From Nitrospira sp. ST-bin5 (lineage in GTDB: Bacteria > Nitrospirota > Nitrospiria > Nitrospirales > Nitrospiraceae), in assembly GCA_002083555.1 (NCBI GenBank), contig MSXN01000003.1, forward strand, positions 1-56,743: 56,743 nt of DNA. The letters run 5' to 3'. This document shows positions 41,627 through 49,487 of this stretch, one piece after another (the stretch's first letter is position 1; every line of letters begins with the position of its first letter). A program made the translations under genes and the position numbers. The notes below the pieces were generated by a model that searched no databases, had not been told where the DNA came from, and saw only the letters and a list, made by a program, of their open reading frames with translations.

Positions 41627-43904
41627 AGACCTTATTGCCATAGCTATAGTATGAATACGGCGAATCCTGCTCTTCCACTCCGTTTAGTATCACCCCCATC
41701 GGCCGCTCTTGCCCCACCATTTTCATGGCACTCATGACGGCATCGCGAGGAGTGCTGCGGGCGCGAATCACCTGCGCCACAACGTCTGCCATTCTCACAA
41801 TTAAAAGAGACTCGGCAACGGGCAACAAGGGTGGCGCATCGAGTACAATGCATTCAAATTTTTCGCGCAAATTGCTGATGAGTTTGGAGAGCCGATCCAC
41901 GTGAGTTAAGGCCGCGATTCCAGATTGGATAATGCCAGCGGGAAGGATCCAGACCCCTAGCTGTTCATGATACTCAAGACATTCCTCAAACTGCTTTTCT
42001 CCGAGTAGTACTTCACTCAATCCCACGCCGAGTTCCATCCCGGCATAGGCATGCACCATTGGGCGTTTCAAGTCACAGTCCACCAACACGGTCTTCTTAT
42101 TGAGGTCTCTGGCAAAGACATGGGCGAGATTGAGGGCGGTGGACGTCTTTCCTTCTCCCATCAGCGCACTCGCCATAACGATCACGGTGCTTTCCTGCTG
42201 ACCTGCCATCAACCCTATTCTCGTTGCCGCGACTCGATACTGCTCTGCTACCGCGGACCTTGGATACCACATCGCGACGAGTTCCGGCCCTACCGAAACC
42301 TGCCCACGCTCAGCCAGGGGGCCTCCGTTCGCGACGAGCAGTCCTTCTTTCCGCCTGCCTGGCAGAGCCAGCAACCGGTCCTTACGGCGGGCTGTTTCTG
42401 CCGTCAGTTTCGCTCCCCCCGGCCAAGCCGACTCAAAATGAGAGATTACCGCAAAGACCGGCAACCCCAGCGTGACTTCGACCTCTTCGGCCGACACGAA
42501 TCCTCGGCGAAGCATTTCAACGCCGATCGCACTGCCGAATCCGAACGCACAGCCCGCAGCCAGACCTCCCAGCATGACCATAATCAAGTTCGGCTTCTCT
42601 GGCCATGTAGGCAGACTGGCAGGTTCCACAATGCGCATCTGCGTGCCTTGCCGCTTCGTCTCGAGATCTCCGGCCATGCCAACCGCCAATTTCTTTTCCA
42701 GAAGCGACTGATAATTTTTCTGGAGATTGTCGTAGTCCCGTTGGATAGACATGAGTTCTTGCTGATGGACCGTTGTGCCTTCGATTCGCGACTCATACTT
42801 TCTAATATCCGAGGTGATGCGAGCTTGCCTGAGACGGAGTAATTCCTGCTCACGCAATAAGTCCTCCCGCTGCTTGAGTAATTCGGATTTATATGGATCG
42901 ACGGGTTTCCGCTTCGGCTTCTTCGGCCCGTCGATTTCGGCCGCCTCGGGCTCGATATACAGCGCGATATACTCCTCTGTCGTCATCGCTTGAATCTGGC
43001 TCAACTCATTCTTTACCCGCGCGACGTCCGGATAGGTCTCCTTGTACATTGACCTATAGCCGGCCAGTGTCCGCTCCAACTCCCTGATCTTGACCAGTCG
43101 AGGGTCCTTTTCAGCCCGCTTGGGACTGACGTCACTGGAAGGATCCTCATATTCCCTGATGGCCTTGTCCACAGACTCGAGACGAAGATTCAAGGTCTTA
43201 TCCATCTCTTGCTGCGCCGTCATCTCATTCTCAAGCCGATCGATCGCGCGCATATTTGAATCCATCTGCTCAGGCAATTGTCCGAGATGGGACTGTTTGA
43301 ACTGAGCGATTGCCCGCTCCTTGACCTCCAACTGCCCTTTTAAAACATCCAACTCGTGTTGCAAAAACTCTGTCGAACTTTGAGCAATCGCCGTCCTCGA
43401 CTTTGTGTTTTCCTGAATGAAGAGGTCGGCGAATCTTGCCGTCACTGCTTTGGCGATCAACGGATCCGCATCTGAAAAAGACACTTTTAAAAGACCGCTG
43501 CCTTGCGACTCGATTTTCACAAGCTGCCTCAGGGCCGATGCGACACTATTGTCCATGGCCGGCGTCGCGTTCTCTTTATAGTAGCCGTACAGATGAAACT
43601 CCTCTGCTACTTGCGTCAACAAATCCTGCCGATATAAAACTTCTTTGAGGGCATCGATACGTGTCCCCATTGCAAGATCCGGCCGATTCGCGTCTCCGCC
43701 CGATTCCGGGGCATCGACACCCTTTATGCCCCGCACCTTCTGTTCTTGATAGTAGAGCAGGGTATTGGAGCGATAACTCTTGGGCAACCATTGACAGAGC
43801 AGCGCCGCCAGACCAACGCAGACGACAATCGGAATGACGATCATCCACTTATGATTTTTTATGGCCCTGAAATAGTCTTCAGGAGTACTCAACCCCGTAA
43901 ACAA
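41598..43904 (-). CDS. Wzz chain-length regulator fused to BY-type tyrosine kinase
   Basis: A 768-residue fusion. The N-terminal Wzz part has a membrane helix (WMIVIPIVVCVGLAALL), long coiled coils (about 170-420) and a second helix (LIMVMLGGLAAGCAFGFG). The kinase part has Walker A ASALMGEGKTSTALNLA, Walker A' VLVDCDLKRPM and Walker B CIVLDAPPLLPVAES. It ends in a Tyr-rich tail (SPYSYYSYGNKVYE) for autophosphorylation. The start is a TTG at 43904 with GGAG 7 bases upstream. It controls chain length and assembly at the inner membrane, together with the Wza proteins downstream of the NusG paralogue. Confidence 0.93.
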   Translation of the reverse strand: MFTGLSTPEDYFRAIKNHKWMIVIPIVVCVGLAALLCQWLPKSYRSNTLLYYQEQKVRGIKGVDAPESGGDANRPDLAMGTRIDALKEVLYRQDLLTQVAEEFHLYGYYKENATPAMDNSVASALRQLVKIESQGSGLLKVSFSDADPLIAKAVTARFADLFIQENTKSRTAIAQSSTEFLQHELDVLKGQLEVKERAIAQFKQSHLGQLPEQMDSNMRAIDRLENEMTAQQEMDKTLNLRLESVDKAIREYEDPSSDVSPKRAEKDPRLVKIRELERTLAGYRSMYKETYPDVARVKNELSQIQAMTTEEYIALYIEPEAAEIDGPKKPKRKPVDPYKSELLKQREDLLREQELLRLRQARITSDIRKYESRIEGTTVHQQELMSIQRDYDNLQKNYQSLLEKKLAVGMAGDLETKRQGTQMRIVEPASLPTWPEKPNLIMVMLGGLAAGCAFGFGSAIGVEMLRRGFVSAEEVEVTLGLPVFAVISHFESAWPGGAKLTAETARRKDRLLALPGRRKEGLLVANGGPLAERGQVSVGPELVAMWYPRSAVAEQYRVAATRIGLMAGQQESTVIVMASALMGEGKTSTALNLAHVFARDLNKKTVLVDCDLKRPMVHAYAGMELGVGLSEVLLGEKQFEECLEYHEQLGVWILPAGIIQSGIAALTHVDRLSKLISNLREKFECIVLDAPPLLPVAESLLIVRMADVVAQVIRARSTPRDAVMSAMKMVGQERPMGVILNGVEEQDSPYSYYSYGNKVYEPHRTQLR

Positions 43905-43908
43905 TCTC

Positions 43909-45453
43909 TTACTCCTTCTTTAATACGCCGGATCCAGAAGAACCACTTCCTGTCGCTGCGCCAGAGGGAACAGTTACACCCTCTGTGGATTCCGAAGACC
44001 CAAGACTCCCCAATCCGCCCATTTGAAAGAACGATTGACTCGTGAAGGCGTAGGAGAGCGACAACATGATCATCTTTTTCGAGAAGGCATATTCAGCCTG
44101 GGTCTGAGCTGTTTGAGCAAACGAGTTTGAAAAATACAGCCAGTTATAGGTGAGATTGACCATTACCGGCCCCAAGAGGTAGCTGGCCCCGGCCGTCGCG
44201 CCTAGCGTGTCAAAACTCGAGGCAGGCGTGCTCGTACTGCCATGCGAAACGTTCATTCCGGCCTGCGCCGTGAGCTTAGAGGTAATTCCAGCACTGGCAT
44301 TGACACCGACCACATGCGTCTTCATTGGCCCTGCGTTAAGGGCGTAACTCGGGAAGATGCTGAAGTTATAGCTCAGCGATGTCGTGAAGGCGCCTGGTGC
44401 AATGACGCCTCCTGGGGCCAGACTGCCGGCCACCCTCGGCAAATTATCGAACGGCCCCGGCGCCGCCCCCGCTGCCCGCAACCCCTCCGAAAACGAACTG
44501 TACGTCATTCTGACCGTCCCAGTCGGTGCGAAAGTCGACTTGATTGATTGACCTGGAACGGCTGATTCAATAGGAAGGGTAAAAATTCCGCCTCCAGCAA
44601 GGGACGTGCTTAGTTGCTTTGTCCAGAGTTTTGCCCAGTTCGCCGTCCCTGAAATGGTCGTAAACGAACCTGACCCCCCGCCTGAGGCTCCCCCCTGAAT
44701 AAAGTGAGACATGGTCGCGGTAGTTCCCACGGAGTCCGTCGGCGATATCTTTGTAGTCAGTGCGGTCATTGTTGTGTGGCCATCTGTATCGAACAGCTGA
44801 TTATTAAGCCCACCCGATTGGTTCCCGAACGTAAGCTTTGTGTAATTGTAACTGGCCGTGAGTGAAGTATTTCTGGAGAGGTCATATCCTCCGGTAATAC
44901 CACCGTTCATATTATGCATCGACACACGGTTTGTAATGAGTCCCGCATCAACCGGAGAGGTGACACTAGTATTTCCAAAGCCAGTTCCTAGTGCCCCGCC
45001 GGTCGTTGCCCCGAAACCGCTCAATGACGGCGTAAACTGATAGGTCCCTCGAACGGACAAGGCCGAAATACGCTGCGAAAAACTATTGGCCCAGCGCTTC
45101 AAATCCAACTGGCCAGCGGCATTGATACCAGTGTAGTCGAGACTGGGATTATTCACGTACTTCGTAATGCTAGCCCCCACAGAAAAACTGCCATTTACAC
45201 GCGGGCCGGCGTGAGCAAAATTGATCTGCGGTATCACCGTAGTCATAAAGTCATCTGCTTTTAAACCGGGACTCAGCAATGTTTTCGGGGTGTAAAACAC
45301 GTTTGAGTCATAGGTCTCTGAGACCGACAATGTTGGAATGACGATTGTTTGGGCCCACGCGGAAGGTCCCGTCGACCACCAGGTAACCAGCCCGATCAAT
45401 AAAACAGCCTTAGCTATCCGCCGGCCGACATCACGGTACAACAATGACGTCAC
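43909..45453 (-). CDS. Outer-membrane beta-barrel protein, XrtA-associated (TIGR03016-like)
   Basis: A 514-residue barrel protein. A signal peptide (IAKAVLLIGLVTWWSTGPSA, cleaved near AWA-QT) is followed by many alternating beta-strands rich in Ser, Thr, Gly and Asn (SVSETYDSNVFYTPK is the usual opening). The last strand is near MIMLSLSYAFTSQSFF, and after it comes an unusual Gly/Ser-rich tail of about 40 residues ending in VLKKE. It may form the outer-membrane exit for the polysaccharide. The start is a GTG at 45453 with AAGG, overlapping the Wza gene by 23 bases. Confidence 0.85.
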   Translation of the reverse strand: MTSLLYRDVGRRIAKAVLLIGLVTWWSTGPSAWAQTIVIPTLSVSETYDSNVFYTPKTLLSPGLKADDFMTTVIPQINFAHAGPRVNGSFSVGASITKYVNNPSLDYTGINAAGQLDLKRWANSFSQRISALSVRGTYQFTPSLSGFGATTGGALGTGFGNTSVTSPVDAGLITNRVSMHNMNGGITGGYDLSRNTSLTASYNYTKLTFGNQSGGLNNQLFDTDGHTTMTALTTKISPTDSVGTTATMSHFIQGGASGGGSGSFTTISGTANWAKLWTKQLSTSLAGGGIFTLPIESAVPGQSIKSTFAPTGTVRMTYSSFSEGLRAAGAAPGPFDNLPRVAGSLAPGGVIAPGAFTTSLSYNFSIFPSYALNAGPMKTHVVGVNASAGITSKLTAQAGMNVSHGSTSTPASSFDTLGATAGASYLLGPVMVNLTYNWLYFSNSFAQTAQTQAEYAFSKKMIMLSLSYAFTSQSFFQMGGLGSLGSSESTEGVTVPSGAATGSGSSGSGVLKKE

Positions 45454-46054
45454 CAGCCTTCAGAATGAAATTGGCCTCCAGATTCTTCCCTTGCACAATA
45501 TCAAGATACGGCACGGGAATCATGACTTGTTTGGTCTCCCCTTGGGCATTCTTCACCATACGAAGCACGTGCACGTTATTACGGGAAGCAAACGTCGTAA
45601 ACCCTCCAGCATACGAGATCCCTTGCACCACACTGGTGAATGACTTGAGAGGAATCTTCCCAGGCTTCCCAACCTCACCGACTGCAAAAATGTGGTAGCT
45701 ATTGATCTCTTTTACTTGGACAGAGACCGTCGGGGTGGACATAAACTCCGCCAGTGCATCAGCCACATGTTTCGAAAGAACTTGCGCGGACAATCCCGCG
45801 GCCATGATGTCGCCGATCAGAGGCAAAGAAATTTTGCCATCGGGTCGTACGATCACTTCTTTCGACAACTCTTGATTGCGCCAGACAGTGACGACGAGAA
45901 CATCCTCCGGCCCGATGAGAAACTCAGTCGGGGGAACGGACATGCCCTGATATTGGATATTCTGCGGAGAGCAACCCCCTATCCCACTAAGAGTACAAAT
46001 CAGAACCGCCGCAGCCGCAAGATTTCGAGCCAACGCCCAAGTCCATACTGTCAT
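45431..46054 (-). CDS. Polysaccharide export lipoprotein, Wza family (second copy)
   Basis: A 207-residue exporter protein. A lipobox ends at Cys28 (LSGIGGC), followed by the Poly_export domain (YLIG-like FLIGPEDVLVVTVWRNQELS, VRPDGKISLPLIGDIMAAG) and a SLBB domain (FAVGEVGKPGKIPL, VVQGISYAGGFTTFA). It is a tandem paralogue of the protein at 46151. It sits in the outer membrane and probably forms the export channel with the Wzz-kinase. Confidence 0.93.
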   Translation of the reverse strand: MTVWTWALARNLAAAAVLICTLSGIGGCSPQNIQYQGMSVPPTEFLIGPEDVLVVTVWRNQELSKEVIVRPDGKISLPLIGDIMAAGLSAQVLSKHVADALAEFMSTPTVSVQVKEINSYHIFAVGEVGKPGKIPLKSFTSVVQGISYAGGFTTFASRNNVHVLRMVKNAQGETKQVMIPVPYLDIVQGKNLEANFILKAGDVIVVP

Positions 46055-46150
46055 CGTCGCCTTACCTCTCCAAGTATCTCAACTACAGCACATGCGGCAA
46101 ATCGCCAATACTTGATCGCTCGCTGAACTTAAGAACAACCTGTCCACCCA

Positions 46151-46834
46151 CTAACGACTAGGCAGAATTACCATCGTTTCTGACGGCACAACAATCTGAT
46201 CGCCGGGCTTCAACTCCATATTCTGAACTGATCCGTCGCGCACAACGATGTCGTCATAACTTGCCTTGAGTTTAGTCAAGCCCTCCCCGTCTTTGGAGAA
46301 GCGAAATACAACGATTTTATTCCTGGCCGCCATCGGCGTAAATCCGCCGGCCACGGTGATCCCCTGCAAAAGCGTGGTCTTGCTTTTGAGCGGAAATTTA
46401 CCGGGCTTATTGACTTCCCCTAAGACATATATCTGATAACTGTTTACTTCCTTCACCATAATCGAAATGGTTGGATTCTCCATGTAGGCCCTAAGCCCCG
46501 TAGAGATCTCTTCAGCCAATTGCACAGGCGTCTTGGCAACGGCCGAAATATCGCCCAGGAGCGGAAGAGAGATTCTGCCATCCGGCCGTACCTGAACTTG
46601 CTTGGAAAGATCTGAATTCTTCCACACAGTGATTTCCAAAATATCCTCGGGCCCAATAATATACTCTGGCGTAACTATCAAGAGAGACTTGTCTCCTGAG
46701 CCTACTGTGGATTTTGTAGAGGGGGAGGCTACTCCTCTCTTGACATCTGTGTCCTGGGGAACTGCCAATGCTGGGCCGAGCAATACACAGATGCTTAACC
46801 CGACGATCACAGCGAAAGCTTTAATCCTTTGCAT
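46151..46834 (-). CDS. Polysaccharide export protein, Wza family (first copy)
   Basis: A 227-residue paralogue of the next gene. It has an ordinary signal peptide (AFAVIVGLSICVLLGPALA) rather than a lipobox. The export domain has YIIGPEDILEITVWKNSDLS and VRPDGRISLPLLGDISAVA; the SLBB part has YVLGEVNKPGKFPLKSKTTLL and TVAGGFTPMAARN. The absence of the lipid anchor suggests a different position in the export channel from its partner. It is the first gene after the two GGCGGTAG elements. Confidence 0.93.
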   Translation of the reverse strand: MQRIKAFAVIVGLSICVLLGPALAVPQDTDVKRGVASPSTKSTVGSGDKSLLIVTPEYIIGPEDILEITVWKNSDLSKQVQVRPDGRISLPLLGDISAVAKTPVQLAEEISTGLRAYMENPTISIMVKEVNSYQIYVLGEVNKPGKFPLKSKTTLLQGITVAGGFTPMAARNKIVVFRFSKDGEGLTKLKASYDDIVVRDGSVQNMELKPGDQIVVPSETMVILPSR

Positions 46835-46855
46835 CGTTGTAAACTCCTTTAGCAG

Positions 46856-46884
46856 GGGCGGACAAACAAGACAAGCTACCGCCC
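46856..46884 (-). promoter_or_regulatory. ops-like element copy 2 with hairpin, wza leader
   Basis: The minus strand reads GGCGGTAGCTTG at 46883-46872, which contains the 8-base ops core GGCGGTAG followed by C-N-T-G as in the RfaH-binding sites of enterobacteria. The GC-GGTA-GC mini-stem used by RfaH is intact. The GGGCGG at its start can pair with CCGCCC 17 bases later (46879-46884 with 46856-46861). It lies 38 bases before the Wza start. Confidence 0.65.
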
Positions 46885-46927
46885 ATCCGAGGCACCACCT
46901 CTCTCAAAACTCTGTCCCCCAAATCAC

Positions 46928-46935
46928 CTACCGCC
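46928..46935 (-). promoter_or_regulatory. ops-like element copy 1, at the NusG paralogue stop
   Basis: An exact GGCGGTAG on the minus strand whose first G is the last base of the NusG-paralogue stop codon (TAG). It is followed by GTGATTT. It lies 52 bases before copy 2. Here the second C of the GC-GGTA-GC stem is G, so the mini-stem is weaker than in copy 2. Confidence 0.5.
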
Positions 46936-47438
46936 TAGACTGCCTCTGAAAACTCCTCGATGTCCGAGAACTGCACGACTGCCCGACTCTGACATGAAAG
47001 CACATGCAATAATACAACAGCTCGCTCTTTTCTCGGCATTGCAGACTCGAATACTGCTCTTATTCCAGCAAAGGGTCCGCTATTTATTCGAACCACATCA
47101 CCCGGCCTAAAACTCGGCACTTGTACGACATCTCGTTTTCGAATGCTTTCCTGTATTTCATGAAGCAGACTCGGATCGACCTCAGCTGGAGTATGTCCAA
47201 AAGCCACTATTTTTCTGACCCCTCGGGAATAAGAAATAATCCGATATTCTCGTTCATAGTCGAAACGCGCGAAAAAATAGCCTGGGAACAGGCCCGAACG
47301 ACGAAAGCGCCGCCTCCCGCCGACGGTAAAACACTCATTCACTTCAGGATAGTAGGTCTCAATCCCTGCTTGACCAAGAAACGATGTTGAGGAATGTTCC
47401 TGGCGGGGCTTAGCCATGACAATATACCATTTTTGCAT
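46935..47438 (-). CDS. NusG paralogue (RfaH/UpxY-like antiterminator)
   Basis: A 167-residue specialised NusG. The NGN domain has KWYIVMAKPRQEHSSTSFLG, ETYYPEVNECF, LFPGYFFARFDYE and YSRGVRKIVAFGHTPAEV. A KOW domain follows (FRPGDVVRINSGPFAGIRAVF, AVVLLHVLSCQSRAVVQF). Paralogues of this size at the head of capsule or exopolysaccharide operons bind RNA polymerase at a specific element and suppress termination. The ATG at 47438 has AGGG upstream; a longer frame exists but is unlikely. The element may be the GGCGGTAG copies right downstream. Confidence 0.9.
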   Translation of the reverse strand: MQKWYIVMAKPRQEHSSTSFLGQAGIETYYPEVNECFTVGGRRRFRRSGLFPGYFFARFDYEREYRIISYSRGVRKIVAFGHTPAEVDPSLLHEIQESIRKRDVVQVPSFRPGDVVRINSGPFAGIRAVFESAMPRKERAVVLLHVLSCQSRAVVQFSDIEEFSEAV

Positions 47439-47553
47439 CCGCGCTACCCTCAACTTCCCTAACCGACCGCCGACCAAGATTTCCATACCTCACTGAGCCT
47501 CTTACCCACTCGGAGAGAGTCGCACAACGAAGCTAGATTCAAAAACTATTCAC

Positions 47554-47895
47554 TCAAAACATGAACTTGAGGCCCACCAGGTACGGGCCAACCCCTTTTC
47601 CAAAAGGGACGCGTCTTGCCCACCGGACTTCAGCCAGCGTAGGCGTCTCAGCGACCGTAACCGGAGTCGGCACAAAGACCTTCAATACCTGCTCTACAGA
47701 AGGGGCCTGCTCCATCAGTATGAGCATTCCCCCACTGCTGATGTTCAAAGAAAGCGCCTTGCCTTCACGACCTGATTGAGCAGGTTCATCCGCAGGCCTA
47801 GTCATTTCATAAGGAATAGGTCTCAGCATCGCCACTCGATCCCTATGACTTTCCCCACAATCGGTCATCGGCCATTCCCAGCTTATCTGTCCCAC
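47554..47895 (-). CDS. PilZ domain protein
   Basis: A 113-residue small protein with a PilZ-like core. RDRVAMLRPIPYEMTR may be the Arg-rich c-di-GMP-binding lead; ALSLNISSGGMLILME is the beta-barrel strand pair with the D/N-x-S-x-x-G type signature; the end is YLVGLKFMF. PilZ proteins sense cyclic di-GMP. Its place at the head of the operon suggests that the second messenger controls polysaccharide production. The GTG at 47895 has GGAGG 6 bases upstream. It precedes the NusG paralogue by 115 bases. Confidence 0.8.
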   Translation of the reverse strand: MGQISWEWPMTDCGESHRDRVAMLRPIPYEMTRPADEPAQSGREGKALSLNISSGGMLILMEQAPSVEQVLKVFVPTPVTVAETPTLAEVRWARRVPFGKGVGPYLVGLKFMF

Positions 47896-48011
47896 ATCGC
47901 GCCTCCCCTCTAATAAGGATTAATTCCTTGGCTTCCCTATCCACAACTTAAGAATTGGATTCTCGATAGTAGCTGACCCAACTCGCGCTACTCTTCTTCC
48001 AATCGCACTAA

Positions 48012-48040
48012 ACTATAGGGAATACCTCCGAGGCGAACAA
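48012..48040 (-). promoter_or_regulatory. Candidate sigma70 promoter for the polysaccharide operon
   Basis: On the minus strand TTGTTC (48040-48035) and TATAGT (48017-48012) are separated by exactly 17 bases. The -10 matches TATAAT at five of six positions and the -35 at three. Transcription would start near 48005, about 110 bases before the PilZ start. Confidence 0.5.
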
Positions 48041-48077
48041 TACCGATGATGTAGGCCAATATTCACTAACGTAGGTG

Positions 48078-48106
48078 TTGACTCCCCCTAAAGGGTTAGG
48101 TACTCT
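48078..48106 (+). promoter_or_regulatory. Candidate promoter for the LuxR-type gene
   Basis: TTGACT (48078-48083, five of six) and TACTCT (48101-48106, three of six) are 17 bases apart on the plus strand. Transcription would start about 80 bases before the ATG at 48192. The -10 is weak, so an activator may be needed. Confidence 0.4.
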
Positions 48107-48191
48107 TTCTAGTGTCGCTTCACTCGCTGCACTCTATCAGAGTTTGTTCAATTGTCTAGCAATACTGCCGAGTCTGTCGTAAAGAGAATCC

Positions 48192-48800
48192 ATGACTGAA
48201 TCAACTCAGCACGCCGATCAATCAGATGGCCTTGCCGACCAACGTGCCGGTTCAGGAATTGTCGTGTTAACAGCCGCCATGCAACTGCTCCACATGAATC
48301 GTCAGGCAACGGAGCTGGCTAAAAAAATCAATGCCGCGGAACAGGCGGGATCGGCTGCTCGATCAGCCCACGGCGTTTTGCCAACGGCTCTCACCGAACT
48401 CTGTGGGGAAATTATCAAGGCACTTCATGTTCGCACTGAAGCAAAAGATTGGGAGCAATTTGAACTCAAACGAGTGAGCGGAGATCCGAGCCAACCCATA
48501 TTGCTTCGAGGATTTGGCCTACCTGATCGTGGCGGTGTGGAGCATGCTCGCCTGGTGGTCACCATGGAAGAGCTTGGAAGAAGACAGAACCTCAATACCG
48601 ACCATGCCCGCGAAAAATTCCAGCTCACAAATCGCGAACAAGCCGTCGTGGAACATTTGGCCAAAGGATGGACCAACAAAGAGATCGCAAATGCCCTCCT
48701 CATTACAGAGCAAACGGTTAAAGAGCACATCAAACACATCATGCGAAAGACTACGGCAACGACCCGCACAGGCATTCTGGTTCAGATCTTCAACTCATAA
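48192..48800 (+). CDS. LuxR-type transcriptional regulator
   Basis: A 202-residue regulator. The N-terminal 125 residues look like a PAS-type sensor (GIVVLTAAMQLLHMNRQATEL, LLRGFGLPDRGG). The C-terminal HTH, about 140-195, has LTNREQAVVEHLAKGWTNKE and ITEQTVKEHIKHIMRKT. It is encoded divergently from the polysaccharide operon, which is the classic place for its regulator. Its signal is unknown. It lacks a receiver domain, so it is not a standard response regulator. Confidence 0.9.
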   Translation: MTESTQHADQSDGLADQRAGSGIVVLTAAMQLLHMNRQATELAKKINAAEQAGSAARSAHGVLPTALTELCGEIIKALHVRTEAKDWEQFELKRVSGDPSQPILLRGFGLPDRGGVEHARLVVTMEELGRRQNLNTDHAREKFQLTNREQAVVEHLAKGWTNKEIANALLITEQTVKEHIKHIMRKTTATTRTGILVQIFNS

Positions 48801-48982
48801 CTTCCCGCTTACACCTCTGTTGCAAAGACACCACACTGAGCGATCTGCACAACATCCCACCCGTGCCCACGGAAATTTACTTCAACGAATTCAGCAATTT
48901 GCGATTGCATAACTCAGGTCTATTGATTGCACAGTCCCCTCAGTAAGTGTTGCGGTGCATCTTTCACCTGAGGAGCCTAGAC

Positions 48983-49486
48983 TTGAAGCAGACCTTCTCC
49001 AAGCAATCTATCGGTAGCGTGCTCGGCTTGGCCCTCCTCATTTCAGGGTGCCAGACCGGTTCGCCTCTTAAAACAGTAGGCCTCGACAACCCTGGATTCA
49101 TGAACCTTTGGGGAACATATACGCACTGTAAGTCCACCTCAGATATGGGCGAAACCCAGCAGGCTATGGAAAAACTCACGACGGCCGCCTTGGCTGGCCA
49201 GGGACATGACGGATTTGTGCTCCCGATGCCGCAACAGCTGGAACGTTTCGTCGCCACACCAGCAAGCCGCCTTGCCGTGGACGTTCACGCCATGGCAGCT
49301 TCGTGCTCCCTCCATGCTGGGCAAGTCGCGTTCAGCTCTGGAAGAGTTGACTTGGCTAGAGAGGCACTCACTAGCGTGATTACGCTTCACAAGGAGAATC
49401 AGGAACCAACCTACTACCTCGCACAGGCCCACAAGCTATTGGCTGAGATGGAAAATGGAGTTCAGATTTCGCTTAAGACACCCTAG
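48983..49486 (+). CDS. Small lipoprotein, unknown function
   Basis: A 167-residue protein. The TTG at 48983 is preceded by AGGAG 7 bases upstream and gives a lipoprotein signal (SIGSVLGLALLISGC). An ATG at 48947 would give a longer, less likely leader. The rest is mostly helical (AMEKLTTAALAGQGHDGF, GRVDLAREALTSVITLHKE, YYLAQAHKLLAEME), in the manner of a TPR-like protein. I do not recognise the family. It converges on glycogen synthase with a single base between the stops. Confidence 0.7.
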   Translation: MKQTFSKQSIGSVLGLALLISGCQTGSPLKTVGLDNPGFMNLWGTYTHCKSTSDMGETQQAMEKLTTAALAGQGHDGFVLPMPQQLERFVATPASRLAVDVHAMAASCSLHAGQVAFSSGRVDLAREALTSVITLHKENQEPTYYLAQAHKLLAEMENGVQISLKTP

Positions 49487-49487
49487 G

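Larger units (their letters stand above)
47896..48191. promoter_or_regulatory. Divergent promoter region between polysaccharide operon and LuxR-type gene
   Basis: This is the 296-base gap between divergent genes and the only long divergent control region in the window. It has a good sigma70-type promoter for the minus strand and a weaker one for the plus strand (listed separately). No gene was found in it. The regulator next door may bind here, but no clear operator palindrome stands out. Confidence 0.6.
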
